The notes under the pieces were generated by a model, which ran no database searches, had not been told where the DNA came from, and saw only the letters and a program-made list of their open reading frames with translations. The position numbers and the translations under genes are program-made. Below, one piece after another: positions 16,493 through 24,322 of a stretch of DNA of 64,000 bases. This DNA is from an uncultured Aquimarina sp. (GTDB taxonomy: Bacteria; Bacteroidota; Bacteroidia; Flavobacteriales; Flavobacteriaceae). Positions within the stretch are counted from its first letter, which is position 1. Each line of letters begins with the position of its first letter. Where the stretch lies: assembly GCA_947493035.1 (NCBI GenBank), contig CANLOW010000001.1:682001-746000 (forward strand). The letters run 5' to 3'.

Positions 16493-16571
16493 CGTCATGC
16501 TGATGAATATCAGCATCTCACTATAATTTAGATAATATTTAGTGAGACACTGAAACAAGTTAAGTGTGACG
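16493..16571. repeat. Intergenic hairpin repeat element bounded by CGTCA and TGACG
   Basis: The element begins CGTCATGCTGA and ends GTGTGACG. It contains two internal hairpins: GCTGAT/ATCAGC around 16499-16514 and CTCACTA/TAGTGAG at 16517-16546. It resembles a second element at 27818-27899. Similar REP-like sequences are scattered between genes in many flavobacterial genomes. The GTG at 16566 lies inside its right end, which argues against that codon as the start of the next gene. Confidence 0.6.
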
Positions 16572-16589
16572 AACTTTTATATAGTAACA

Positions 16590-17018
16590 ATGAATCATTT
16601 AGAATTCAAAATATTAAACAAAGGCAATATCGATGAGATGTTGCCTTTAGTTTTACAATTAAATAAGGAATATCAAAAAGAATTAATGATCGAATACCTA
16701 AATGAAATGTTCGATTATGAAACGTATACTTGTTTTGGTATATATGAATTTGAAAAACTGGTTGGACTAAGTAGTGGTTGGACTACAACAAAACTGTACA
16801 GTGGAAAACAATTGGAAATAGATAATATTATTATCGATCAAAATTTACAATCTAAAGGTTATGGAAAGTTTCTAGAAAAAGAAATTTGTAATTGGTGTAG
16901 GAGTAGAGGTTATAAATCTGTAGAGTTAAATACGTATGTACGAAATGCTAGATCGCATAAATTCTATTTCAATCAAGGATATGAAATTATAGGATATCAT
17001 TTTGAAAAGGAATTATAG
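16590..17018 (+). CDS. GNAT family N-acetyltransferase
   Basis: A 142-residue single-domain acetyltransferase using acetyl-CoA. The acceptor is unknown. The segment IDNIIIDQNLQSKGYGKFLEKEI contains the family's beta4 strand and the Q-x-x-G-x-G/A pyrophosphate-binding loop (QSKGYG). The late part, ELNTYVRNARSHKFYFNQGYEIIGYHFEKEL, holds the usual N-A-x-x-F-Y-x-x-x-G-F/Y motif. The ATG at 16590 is preferred over the GTG at 16566, because the GTG falls inside an intergenic repeat element. The gene ends about 165 nt before a bidirectional terminator. Confidence 0.85.
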   Translation: MNHLEFKILNKGNIDEMLPLVLQLNKEYQKELMIEYLNEMFDYETYTCFGIYEFEKLVGLSSGWTTTKLYSGKQLEIDNIIIDQNLQSKGYGKFLEKEICNWCRSRGYKSVELNTYVRNARSHKFYFNQGYEIIGYHFEKEL

Positions 17019-17182
17019 ATTCAAAAATTATAAAAAAATCATCTCACCAAGTAAAATATTTAGGCTATAATCAATATTTATACTAAACCAATTACCATAA
17101 TTTTTAATTATCAAACACTATCGATTTAAAAGAGATCTAAGAAAGAAAAAAGGAGGATTAATACAAATTGTAATAAAAGAAG

Positions 17183-17218
17183 AAAAGCGCTCTAAAATCA
17201 TATTTAGAGCGCTTTTTT
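17183..17218. terminator. Bidirectional terminator between the GNAT and SPFH genes
   Basis: AAAAGCGCTCTAAA (17183-17196) pairs perfectly with TTTAGAGCGCTTTT (17203-17216) and has A and T runs on either side. It lies between convergent genes and can serve both. Confidence 0.85.
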
Positions 17219-17275
17219 AGTTTGTCAATTCACTTTTTTAAAGTCAATGTCAACCGTGGAACAATTTTATAGTTT

Positions 17276-18202
17276 TTACTGTTCTTTGTTTTTATTTTTT
17301 GCTTCTTTCATAGCTTCGCCAATTTGGTTTGAAGCAGAAAAAGAGGCTACCATATTATTTAACATATCGCTACCTGCTTGCGGAGAATTTGGTAATAAAA
17401 TTAAATTACTATTTGTGTGTTCTCCCACAGATTGTAATGTATCATAATGTTGAGTAACGACAATTAGGGCAGAAGCTTCTTGAGAATTAATTCCTACTTT
17501 ATTTAATACTTCTACAGATTCTTCTAAACCTCTTGCGATCTCTCTACGTTGATCTGCGATACCTTGACCTTGTAGTCTTTTACTTTCAGCTTCCGCTTTT
17601 GCTTTTTCTACAATTAAAATACGTTGTGCGTCTCCTTCATATTGTGCAGCAATCTTTTCACGCTCCGAAGCATTAATACGGTTCATAGCTTCTTTTACTT
17701 GCTCATCTGGATCGATGTCAGTAACTAAGGTTTTTATAATATCATAACCGTAGTTCATCATCGCTTCGTTTAATTCTGTCTTAACGGCGATAGCGATATC
17801 ATCTTTTCTTTCAAATACATCATCTAATCGAAGCTTTGGAACTTCGGCACGAACTACATCAAATACATAAGAAGTGATTTGATCATGTGGATAATCTAAT
17901 TTATAAAAAGCATCATATACCTTTTCTTTAATAACCATGTATTGTACAGAAACCTTCAGTTTTACAAATACATCATCTTTTGTTTTCGTTTCAACGATTA
18001 CATCTAACTGTTGAATTTTTAAACTTAGTTTACCAGAGATTTTATCAATCAAAGGAATTTTAAAGTGAAGTCCCGATTGACGAATGCTATGAAATTTCCC
18101 GAATCTTTCTATAATAGCTGCTGTTTGTTGTTTTACTGTAAAGACCCCCGTAATAATGATTATTACAGCTATGATCCCTATCAAAACTGGTAATGAAAAC
18201 AT
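17276..18202 (-). CDS. SPFH/band 7 (stomatin-prohibitin) membrane protein
   Basis: A 308-residue protein anchored by one N-terminal transmembrane helix (residues about 3-23). The band 7 domain follows: VKQQTAAIIERFGKFHSIRQSGLHFKIPLID at about 23-53 opens it, and the strand-rich core continues to YGYDIIKTLVTDIDPDEQVKEAMN. A helical coiled-coil stretch ASEREKIAAQYEGDAQRI...EAESKRLQGQGIA comes next. The family (QmcA/HflC/stomatin-like) forms large membrane rings that organise lipids and proteases. There is no NfeD-like partner gene beside it. The final 60 residues include the SNLILLPNSP motif typical of paraslipin-type proteins. Confidence 0.9.
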   Translation of the reverse strand: MFSLPVLIGIIAVIIIITGVFTVKQQTAAIIERFGKFHSIRQSGLHFKIPLIDKISGKLSLKIQQLDVIVETKTKDDVFVKLKVSVQYMVIKEKVYDAFYKLDYPHDQITSYVFDVVRAEVPKLRLDDVFERKDDIAIAVKTELNEAMMNYGYDIIKTLVTDIDPDEQVKEAMNRINASEREKIAAQYEGDAQRILIVEKAKAEAESKRLQGQGIADQRREIARGLEESVEVLNKVGINSQEASALIVVTQHYDTLQSVGEHTNSNLILLPNSPQAGSDMLNNMVASFSASNQIGEAMKEAKNKNKEQ

Positions 18203-18372
18203 ATATTTATTTTTTAAGTTTTAGTGGGAATAAGATACAAAAAGAAGTCTTATGTTATCCGTTTGATTTTTTAATTATAATTTAATAAAAGAAGGGGGTA
18301 GGAGTAATTGAATAAAGAGAGATAAAGAATAAGAGGAGAATAGAAGTAAAGAAGAGTTTAAGTATTAATACA

Positions 18373-18408
18373 CAAAAAGCTGTAGTGACAAAATATCGCT
18401 ACAGCTTC
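18373..18408 (-). terminator. Terminator after gltX
   Basis: AAGCTGTAG (18378-18386) pairs with CTACAGCTT (18399-18407). Read on the minus strand a T-rich tail follows, 33 nt after the gltX stop. Confidence 0.7.
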
Positions 18409-18440
18409 TTTTATTCTATAATTCTCTTATTCTAAAAAAA

Positions 18441-19949
18441 CTACAACTCTTCAATAGCCTTTTGAATCCTAGAAATGGTTTCTTCTTTTCCTAGTAAGCT
18501 TGCAATTTCATAAACATCAGGACCCATTAATGAACCTACCAAAGACAATCGTAAAGGCATCATTACTTTTCCAAAACCTATTTCTTTGGAAGTGATCCAA
18601 GATTTAATAGTTGAAGTAACATTTTCGGCATCAAAATTATCAATAGCGCTTACCACTGAAATCAGTTCAGTCATTAATTTAGCAGTACCCTCTTTCCATG
18701 CTTTTTTAGAAGCCTTAGCGTCATATTCAGTAGGGGCTTCAAAAAAGAATTTACCTAGCTCCCAAAGATCTTCAACAAAGACAGCTCTTTCTTTTAAACT
18801 TTCAACAATAGTAGAAACGGGTAGGGAAGTCTTTATTCCTTTTTCATCTAATAGTTGAGAGAACTCAGTAGTTAACAATTCAATATCTCGTTGTTGTAAA
18901 TATTGTTGCTGAAACCATTTGTTTTTTTCAGGATCAAATTTAGCCCCCGATTTATTAACGCCTTCAAGACTGAAAACTTTAATTAATTCTTCAGTAGTAT
19001 AAATCTCTTGATCACTGCTATCATTCCAACCTAATAATGCTAAAAAGTTAACCACAGTTTCTGGATAGAAACCTTCTTCACGATAACCAGAAGAAAGATC
19101 TCCAGATTTTGGATCTTTCCATTCTAAAGGAAAAACAGGGAATCCCATCTTATCTCCATCACGTTTACTTAATTTCCCTTTACCAACTGGTTTTAGAATT
19201 AAAGATAAATGCGCAAATTTTGGAGCATCCCATCCAAAGGCTCTATATAATAAATTATGTAATGCCAAAGAAGGTAACCATTCCTCACCACGAATCACAT
19301 GACTAATTTCCATCAAATGATCATCAACGACATTAGCAAGATGATAAGTTGGCATCCCATCACTTTTAAACAATACTTTATCATCTAACAAATTAGTATC
19401 GATGACTACTTTCCCACGAATCTCATCATGCATTTCTAAAGATTCGTTAGTCGGAGTTTTAAAACGAACAACATATTTATCCCCAGCTTCAATCTTAGAC
19501 AATACTTCTTCATTAGAAAGCGACAACGAATTATTTAATTGTTCCCTATTTTCCCAATTGTAGATAAATGTTTTCTTTTCAGCTTCACAAGCAGCTCTTA
19601 ACTCATTTAAAGATTCGGGAGTGTCAAAGGCATAATAGGCCATCCCTTTTTCTATAAGTGTATCTGCATAATCCTTATACATGGCTTTTCGTTCACTCTG
19701 ACGATAAGGACCAAATTTTTCATTTTTATCAGGACCTTCATCATAAGGAATATTACACCATTGCAAGGCCTCTTTAATATATTCTTCAGCACCATTAACA
19801 AAACGTGTTTGATCGGTATCTTCTATACGCAACACAAAAGTTCCGCCATGTTTTTTAGCAAATAGATAATTGAATAGGGCAGTACGTAAACCACCAATAT
19901 GTAATGGCCCTGTTGGGCTAGGAGCAAATCGAACTCTTACTGTACTCAT
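18441..19949 (-). CDS. gltX: Glutamyl-tRNA synthetase
   Basis: GluRS attaches glutamate to tRNA-Glu. The 502-residue length is normal. From the chosen ATG the protein reads MSTVRVRFAPSPTGPLHIGG, with the class I HIGH-equivalent at 17-20. The KMSKS equivalent is GKLSKRDGDKMG. Other family segments are RIEDTDQTR, the GMPTYHLANVVDDHLM region and RGEEWLPS. A longer frame to 19997 exists but would overlap the promoter at 19966-19997 and adds 16 unrelated residues, so the start at 19949 is favoured. It is transcribed divergently from the DUF4175 gene. Confidence 0.96.
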   Translation of the reverse strand: MSTVRVRFAPSPTGPLHIGGLRTALFNYLFAKKHGGTFVLRIEDTDQTRFVNGAEEYIKEALQWCNIPYDEGPDKNEKFGPYRQSERKAMYKDYADTLIEKGMAYYAFDTPESLNELRAACEAEKKTFIYNWENREQLNNSLSLSNEEVLSKIEAGDKYVVRFKTPTNESLEMHDEIRGKVVIDTNLLDDKVLFKSDGMPTYHLANVVDDHLMEISHVIRGEEWLPSLALHNLLYRAFGWDAPKFAHLSLILKPVGKGKLSKRDGDKMGFPVFPLEWKDPKSGDLSSGYREEGFYPETVVNFLALLGWNDSSDQEIYTTEELIKVFSLEGVNKSGAKFDPEKNKWFQQQYLQQRDIELLTTEFSQLLDEKGIKTSLPVSTIVESLKERAVFVEDLWELGKFFFEAPTEYDAKASKKAWKEGTAKLMTELISVVSAIDNFDAENVTSTIKSWITSKEIGFGKVMMPLRLSLVGSLMGPDVYEIASLLGKEETISRIQKAIEEL

Positions 19950-19965
19950 TAGAGAATATTTTTGA

Positions 19966-19997
19966 CAAATATACCGTTCATTTTGTGCTTTAAACAA
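19966..19997 (-). promoter_or_regulatory. Promoter of gltX
   Basis: On the minus strand TTG (19997-19995) and TATATTTG (19973-19966) are 21 nt apart, a full match to TTG-N17-23-TAnnTTTG. The -7 element ends 16 nt before the ATG at 19949 and rules out a start at 19997. Confidence 0.6.
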
Positions 19998-20139
19998 GTG
20001 AATTTAATGTGTATTTCTATGAAGTGTATTTAATTGTGTTCATCCAGTATAAAGTTCAAAAAGTGATATTCACATTATATACTTAAATTTATCCTTAATT
20101 ATATATTTCTAAAGTATTTAGAAAAGACGGAATTGATTT

Positions 20140-23100
20140 ATGAAGAATATTGACATCATTAATAATAAGCTTTCAGATTTTAGAAGGAAGTATCACCTGA
20201 ACGAATTATTGAAAGGGAGTTTATTATTGTTATTTATTGGATCACTGTATTTGATCTTAATCTTGATATTAGAAAAATTTCTTTGGTTATCAAGTACGAC
20301 TAGGACAATTATCTTTTGGATTTCCATGTTATTAGCAATATTTGTATTTGCTAAATATATCCTGCTGCCAATAATTAAAATGTCTGTAGACAAATACAAG
20401 ATATCTAAATCTAATGCGAGTAGTTTAATAGGAAATTATTTCCCGGAGGTTTCGGATCAATTAATCAATCTTTTGCAATTCGATACCAATACTTCATCTG
20501 ATTTAGTAATTGCTGCCATAGAAGAGAGAGCCAAAAATTTATCTCCATTTAGTTTTGTAAAGGCTGTAGATTTTAAGTCAACATTCAAATTTTCAAAATG
20601 GTTAATAATACCTGTTATTTTATTTTTAATAGCAGCGATTTCATTTGGATTCAATTGGTTCCAATCACCTTTTAATAGAGTAGTGAATTATAAAACGGCC
20701 TATGCACCACCAGCTCCATTTAAATTTATTGTAGATCGAAATTCTTTAGATGTTTTAGAGGGAAATAATGCAACGATCAAAGTGGCAACTGTAGGTAAAA
20801 CAATTCCTGAAAACGTAAAAATCGTATTAGATGAAAAGGAGTTCTTTTTGAATAAGGAAGGTGCTTCAGACTTTTCATACAATTTAAAATCTGTGAATAA
20901 GAATACTTCCTTTTATCTTAAATCTGGAAATGTCAGAAGTTCTATTTTTGAAATTAATGTATTAGATGCTCCCTCCATTAGTGATTTTAAAGTAAAGGTA
21001 ATACCTCCTTCATATACTAAAATTAAAAGTTCTCAATATACAGATCAAGGAAATTTAGAAGTTCCTGTGGGAAGTAATTTGAAGTTTTTTATTGATAGTC
21101 CCAAAGCTTCAAGTATTGATATAATTATTGATAGTATTCAAGATACATTTAAAAAAAATAAAGATGTTTTTGAATATGCAAAGCGATTTAAAAGAGCTGT
21201 AGATTACACCATTCTGTCTTCTAATACAAATGTAAAAGACTTCGAAAAGTTAAATTATCACATTGATATTTTATCAGACCGATCACCAATTATTAATGCT
21301 GAACAAGGAAAGGATAGTACGTCTGTTTTAGTAAATGCTTTTAAAATTGAAGTAGGGGATGATTATGGTTTTTCTAAAATTGAAGTAGTTCAAACATCAG
21401 GTGCCGATAAAGTGATTCGTAGAATCCCATTGAAAAGACCTAGAGGTGTTCTCGATGTAATAGAAATTGATTTAGACAAAAATGAAGTATTTAACAGTTC
21501 TGGTAATTACAGTTTTTACTTCGAAGTTTTTGATAATGATCAAGTCAATGGTGCGAAATCTGCAAAGAGTGAAACATTCAGAATTAAGAAGAATTCTGTG
21601 GTTGATGAGCTCGTTAAGAATCAAAATGCAGATGATAGTAACATATCAAATTTCGATAATAGTTTAGAAAAATTGGATGCTACTCAGAAAGAATTTGATG
21701 AGTTTACTAAGCTTCAAAAGCAAAAGACAAATCTTGATTATAAGGATAAACTGAAGCTTCAAAATTTATTAGAAAAGCAGCAAGAAGAACAAAAAGAGCT
21801 AAAAAAGTTGAATGATAAATTATCTAAAACTTTAAAGGATTTGGAGAAAAGTCAAGACACAGAAAAGTCAGTAGAAGCGCTAGAAAGAATGAAGGAGGAA
21901 TTAGAGCGTAATAATAAATTAATAGATGAAATTAAAAAAGCGCTTAGTGAATTAAAGCCAAAAGAGGCCAAAGAAAAGATGGATGAGTTAAACAAGAATA
22001 ATGCTTCTTCTAAGAAAAGTCTAAAGCAAATTCTTGATCTATCCAAACGTTTCTATGTTATAGAAAAGCATGCAACTATAATAGAGTTATTAGAATTGTT
22101 AGCAGTACAACATGACTCAATTTCTGCTAATAGTGATTTGAAGTTCAATAAAACGGAACAGGAAAAATTAAGTGGAAATTGGAATGATATTCAAGAAGAG
22201 CTTAATGAACTGCGCAGAAGAAATAATGCATTACGTAGACCTATGGTTCTTGATGATGACAAGAAAAGAGAACGAAGTATTGGTAAAGAGATTGTATCAA
22301 TAAAAGAGCATATCAAGAAAAAGGATATTGTAGCTACTAATAGAGGTCAAAATACTGCTGCAGTAATGTTAAGAAGTTTGGCGAAAAAGATGAGCGAATC
22401 TCCAGGTGGAGGGGGAGGAATGAGTATGGAGGAGCTAGAAGAAGACAAAGAAATGTTGCGTAAAGTACTAGATAATTTAGTAGTTTATTCTTTGGATCAA
22501 GAAGATAATATGAATCTAATTAAAGGGTCTAATAGCAATGATCCTAGTTATTCTATTTACGTAAGAAGGCAGCATAGTCTTAGAGAAAATTTTGCTCATA
22601 TAGATGATAGTTTATTTGCTATTGGAAGTCGTAATCCTAAAGTTGATCTTAAAATTAACGAATTAATAGAAGAGGTTAATTATAATATGGAGTCTGCAAT
22701 AACAAGGATAACAGATAATAAATCTTCGCTTGGGGCAGTTAATATGCAATACGCAATTGCATCTTCAAATGAGTTGGGTTTAATGATTTCTGAATCTATA
22801 CTAGAAATGGATAAAGCAACAAAGCCTAAAAAGGGTAAGGGTAAACCAAAGGATGAATTCCAATTACCAGACATTATAAAAAAGCAAGAATCTATACAAA
22901 ATGCTATTGAGCAATTATTGAAAGCACAACAGGAAAAAAGTGGAGACTCCAAAAAAGAAGGAGAATCTGACAAACCAAAACCAGGAGAAAAGGGTAGTGA
23001 GGGCAAAGAAGGTAAGGATGGAGAAAAGGGTAGTGAAGGATCTAAAAGTGGAGAAGGAAAAAGTGGCGAAGGAGAATCTGGTCAGGACGGAAATAGTTCA

Positions 23101-23805
23101 TCTGGTAATTCAAAAGAGTCTGGAAACAAACAAAGCAAAAATGGTAAACCGGGGAATAATCCAGGAGACAAGCCAGGAGGGAAATCTGGCGAAGGAAAAA
23201 AGGGTGAAGGAAAAGATGGAGAAGGAAAAGATGGAGAAGGAAAGAAAGGTAAAAAAGGAAAGGGTAAGAATGCAGGTGATGGAGATAAAAAGGGAGACGG
23301 TGAAGGAAGTAAAGATGGAGAATCTAAAGATGGAAAGTCCGATAAGGGTAAAGGGAAAAAAACTGGAGGCAATGGAGAAGGTGAAGGTAGTTATGACGAT
23401 GAAAACGACCTGCAACAGATATTCGAAATATATCAGCAGCAACAGGATTTAAGAAATCAGTTAAAAGATGCCATATCAAAAGATGGAATAACTGCTGATG
23501 AAAAAAGAGTGTTAGATCAAATGAAGGCGGTAGAAGATGAGCTTATAGAAAACGGTTTTGATACAGAAACAACAAAGAGAATGCAAAATTTAAAGCATCA
23601 ATTGTTCAAATTAAAGAAGGCTCAATTTGAACAAGGGAAAGATGATAAGCGTAAATCGGAAAGTTCTAAAAAGTCTTTCGAATCAAATATCGATAAGACC
23701 GAGTCAGAAAAGGTTTATTATAACAGTACAGAGATATTAAACAGACAAGTATTACCTTTGCAGTCTGATTACAAGAAACGTGTTAAATCTTATTTCCTAA
23801 AGTGA
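20140..23805 (+). CDS. DUF4175 family membrane protein with a charged low-complexity region
   Basis: A 1,221-residue protein of the DUF4175 family, function unknown. Two transmembrane helices lie near the N-terminus (about 25-45 and 53-75) and a third near 155-175. After these comes a large beta-rich periplasmic-type region (about 190-490), then long coiled coils (about 500-700). Residues about 936-1087 are a low-complexity stretch of Gly, Lys, Glu, Ser and Asp (GEGKSGEGESG and GEGKDGEG patterns), probably disordered. The last 130 residues are helical again (DLQQIFEIYQQQQDLRNQLK). The stop overlaps the GTG of ybeY (GTGA), so the two are translationally coupled. DUF4175-ybeY-mnmG order is common in flavobacteria as I recall. 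Confidence 0.88.
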   Translation: MKNIDIINNKLSDFRRKYHLNELLKGSLLLLFIGSLYLILILILEKFLWLSSTTRTIIFWISMLLAIFVFAKYILLPIIKMSVDKYKISKSNASSLIGNYFPEVSDQLINLLQFDTNTSSDLVIAAIEERAKNLSPFSFVKAVDFKSTFKFSKWLIIPVILFLIAAISFGFNWFQSPFNRVVNYKTAYAPPAPFKFIVDRNSLDVLEGNNATIKVATVGKTIPENVKIVLDEKEFFLNKEGASDFSYNLKSVNKNTSFYLKSGNVRSSIFEINVLDAPSISDFKVKVIPPSYTKIKSSQYTDQGNLEVPVGSNLKFFIDSPKASSIDIIIDSIQDTFKKNKDVFEYAKRFKRAVDYTILSSNTNVKDFEKLNYHIDILSDRSPIINAEQGKDSTSVLVNAFKIEVGDDYGFSKIEVVQTSGADKVIRRIPLKRPRGVLDVIEIDLDKNEVFNSSGNYSFYFEVFDNDQVNGAKSAKSETFRIKKNSVVDELVKNQNADDSNISNFDNSLEKLDATQKEFDEFTKLQKQKTNLDYKDKLKLQNLLEKQQEEQKELKKLNDKLSKTLKDLEKSQDTEKSVEALERMKEELERNNKLIDEIKKALSELKPKEAKEKMDELNKNNASSKKSLKQILDLSKRFYVIEKHATIIELLELLAVQHDSISANSDLKFNKTEQEKLSGNWNDIQEELNELRRRNNALRRPMVLDDDKKRERSIGKEIVSIKEHIKKKDIVATNRGQNTAAVMLRSLAKKMSESPGGGGGMSMEELEEDKEMLRKVLDNLVVYSLDQEDNMNLIKGSNSNDPSYSIYVRRQHSLRENFAHIDDSLFAIGSRNPKVDLKINELIEEVNYNMESAITRITDNKSSLGAVNMQYAIASSNELGLMISESILEMDKATKPKKGKGKPKDEFQLPDIIKKQESIQNAIEQLLKAQQEKSGDSKKEGESDKPKPGEKGSEGKEGKDGEKGSEGSKSGEGKSGEGESGQDGNSSSGNSKESGNKQSKNGKPGNNPGDKPGGKSGEGKKGEGKDGEGKDGEGKKGKKGKGKNAGDGDKKGDGEGSKDGESKDGKSDKGKGKKTGGNGEGEGSYDDENDLQQIFEIYQQQQDLRNQLKDAISKDGITADEKRVLDQMKAVEDELIENGFDTETTKRMQNLKHQLFKLKKAQFEQGKDDKRKSESSKKSFESNIDKTESEKVYYNSTEILNRQVLPLQSDYKKRVKSYFLK

Positions 23806-24221
23806 TAACCTACAATTTTATTGATGTTAAATTTTCATTAAACGAGGTGCTATATAGTGCTTGGATTAATGAAGTAGCTCTCAAAGAAGAATGCACTATC
23901 GAAGAGGTGAATTATATCTTCTGTACTGATGAGTATCTATATGACTTGAATGTAAAATTTTTGAATCATGATACTTATACTGACATCATCACTTTTGATA
24001 ATTCATTAGGTAAAACTTTAATTTCAGACATATTCATAAGCTTAGAAAGAGTGAAGGAAAATGCAGATAAATTTAAGGTTTCGCTGAATGAAGAGTTACA
24101 CAGAGTTATGGCTCATGGTGTATTACACTTATGTGGTTATAAAGATAAAACAGATGATGAGGCTTCTCTTATGAGAGTAAAAGAAGACGAAGCAATTAAA
24201 TTGTTCCACGTGGAACGATAA
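23802..24221 (+). CDS. ybeY: rRNA maturation endoribonuclease YbeY
   Basis: YbeY is a metal-dependent RNase needed for 16S rRNA 3'-end maturation and late ribosome quality control. The 139-residue protein has the core LNVKFLNHDTYTDIITFD and the metal-site region VMAHGVLHLCGYKDKTDDE. The first two histidines of the H-x3-H-x5-H zinc motif are His105 and His109. The third position is Asp115 rather than His, a substitution I recall from other Bacteroidota. It starts with GTG inside the DUF4175 stop. Its last codons (FHVER) are written by a parS-like palindrome at 24204-24217. Confidence 0.93.
   Translation: MITYNFIDVKFSLNEVLYSAWINEVALKEECTIEEVNYIFCTDEYLYDLNVKFLNHDTYTDIITFDNSLGKTLISDIFISLERVKENADKFKVSLNEELHRVMAHGVLHLCGYKDKTDDEASLMRVKEDEAIKLFHVER
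24203..24218. other. parS-like centromere site 1 (inside the 3' end of ybeY)
   Basis: GTTCCACGTGGAAC at 24204-24217 is a perfect 14-bp palindrome and matches the widely conserved ParB-binding parS consensus. The flanks are T and G. It encodes the last residues FHVER of YbeY. Confidence 0.8.
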
Positions 24222-24232
24222 AAACAGCCTTT

Positions 24233-24256
24233 ACATGTTCCACGTGGAACATGTAC
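24233..24256. other. parS-like centromere site 2 (24-bp perfect palindrome)
   Basis: TGTTCCACGTGGAACA at 24237-24252 is the full 16-bp parS form. The palindrome extends perfectly to 24 bp, with outer arms TACA and TGTA. It starts 12 nt after the ybeY stop. Confidence 0.83.
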
Positions 24257-24293
24257 TTGTTTGTAATTGATAATAGAGATTATAGTATATAAT

Positions 24294-24309
24294 GTTCCAC
24301 GTGGAACAA
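24294..24309. other. parS-like centromere site 3 (upstream of mnmG)
   Basis: TGTTCCACGTGGAACA is a full 16-bp palindrome ending 14 nt before the mnmG ATG, so a bound ParB complex would overlap the mnmG translation start region. Confidence 0.83.
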
Positions 24310-24322
24310 ATAGTATTAGTAT

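Noticed and set aside
19950-19997. Upstream extension of gltX by 16 residues
   Set aside because: It overlaps a complete promoter and precedes the conserved N-terminus, so the ATG at 19949 is preferred.
22940-23452. Open frames of 96-170 codons overlapping the DUF4175 gene in other phases and on the minus strand
   Set aside because: They arise from the repetitive purine-rich low-complexity segment, have extreme composition (Lys/Glu/Val or Pro/Ser/Phe only), and have no family features.
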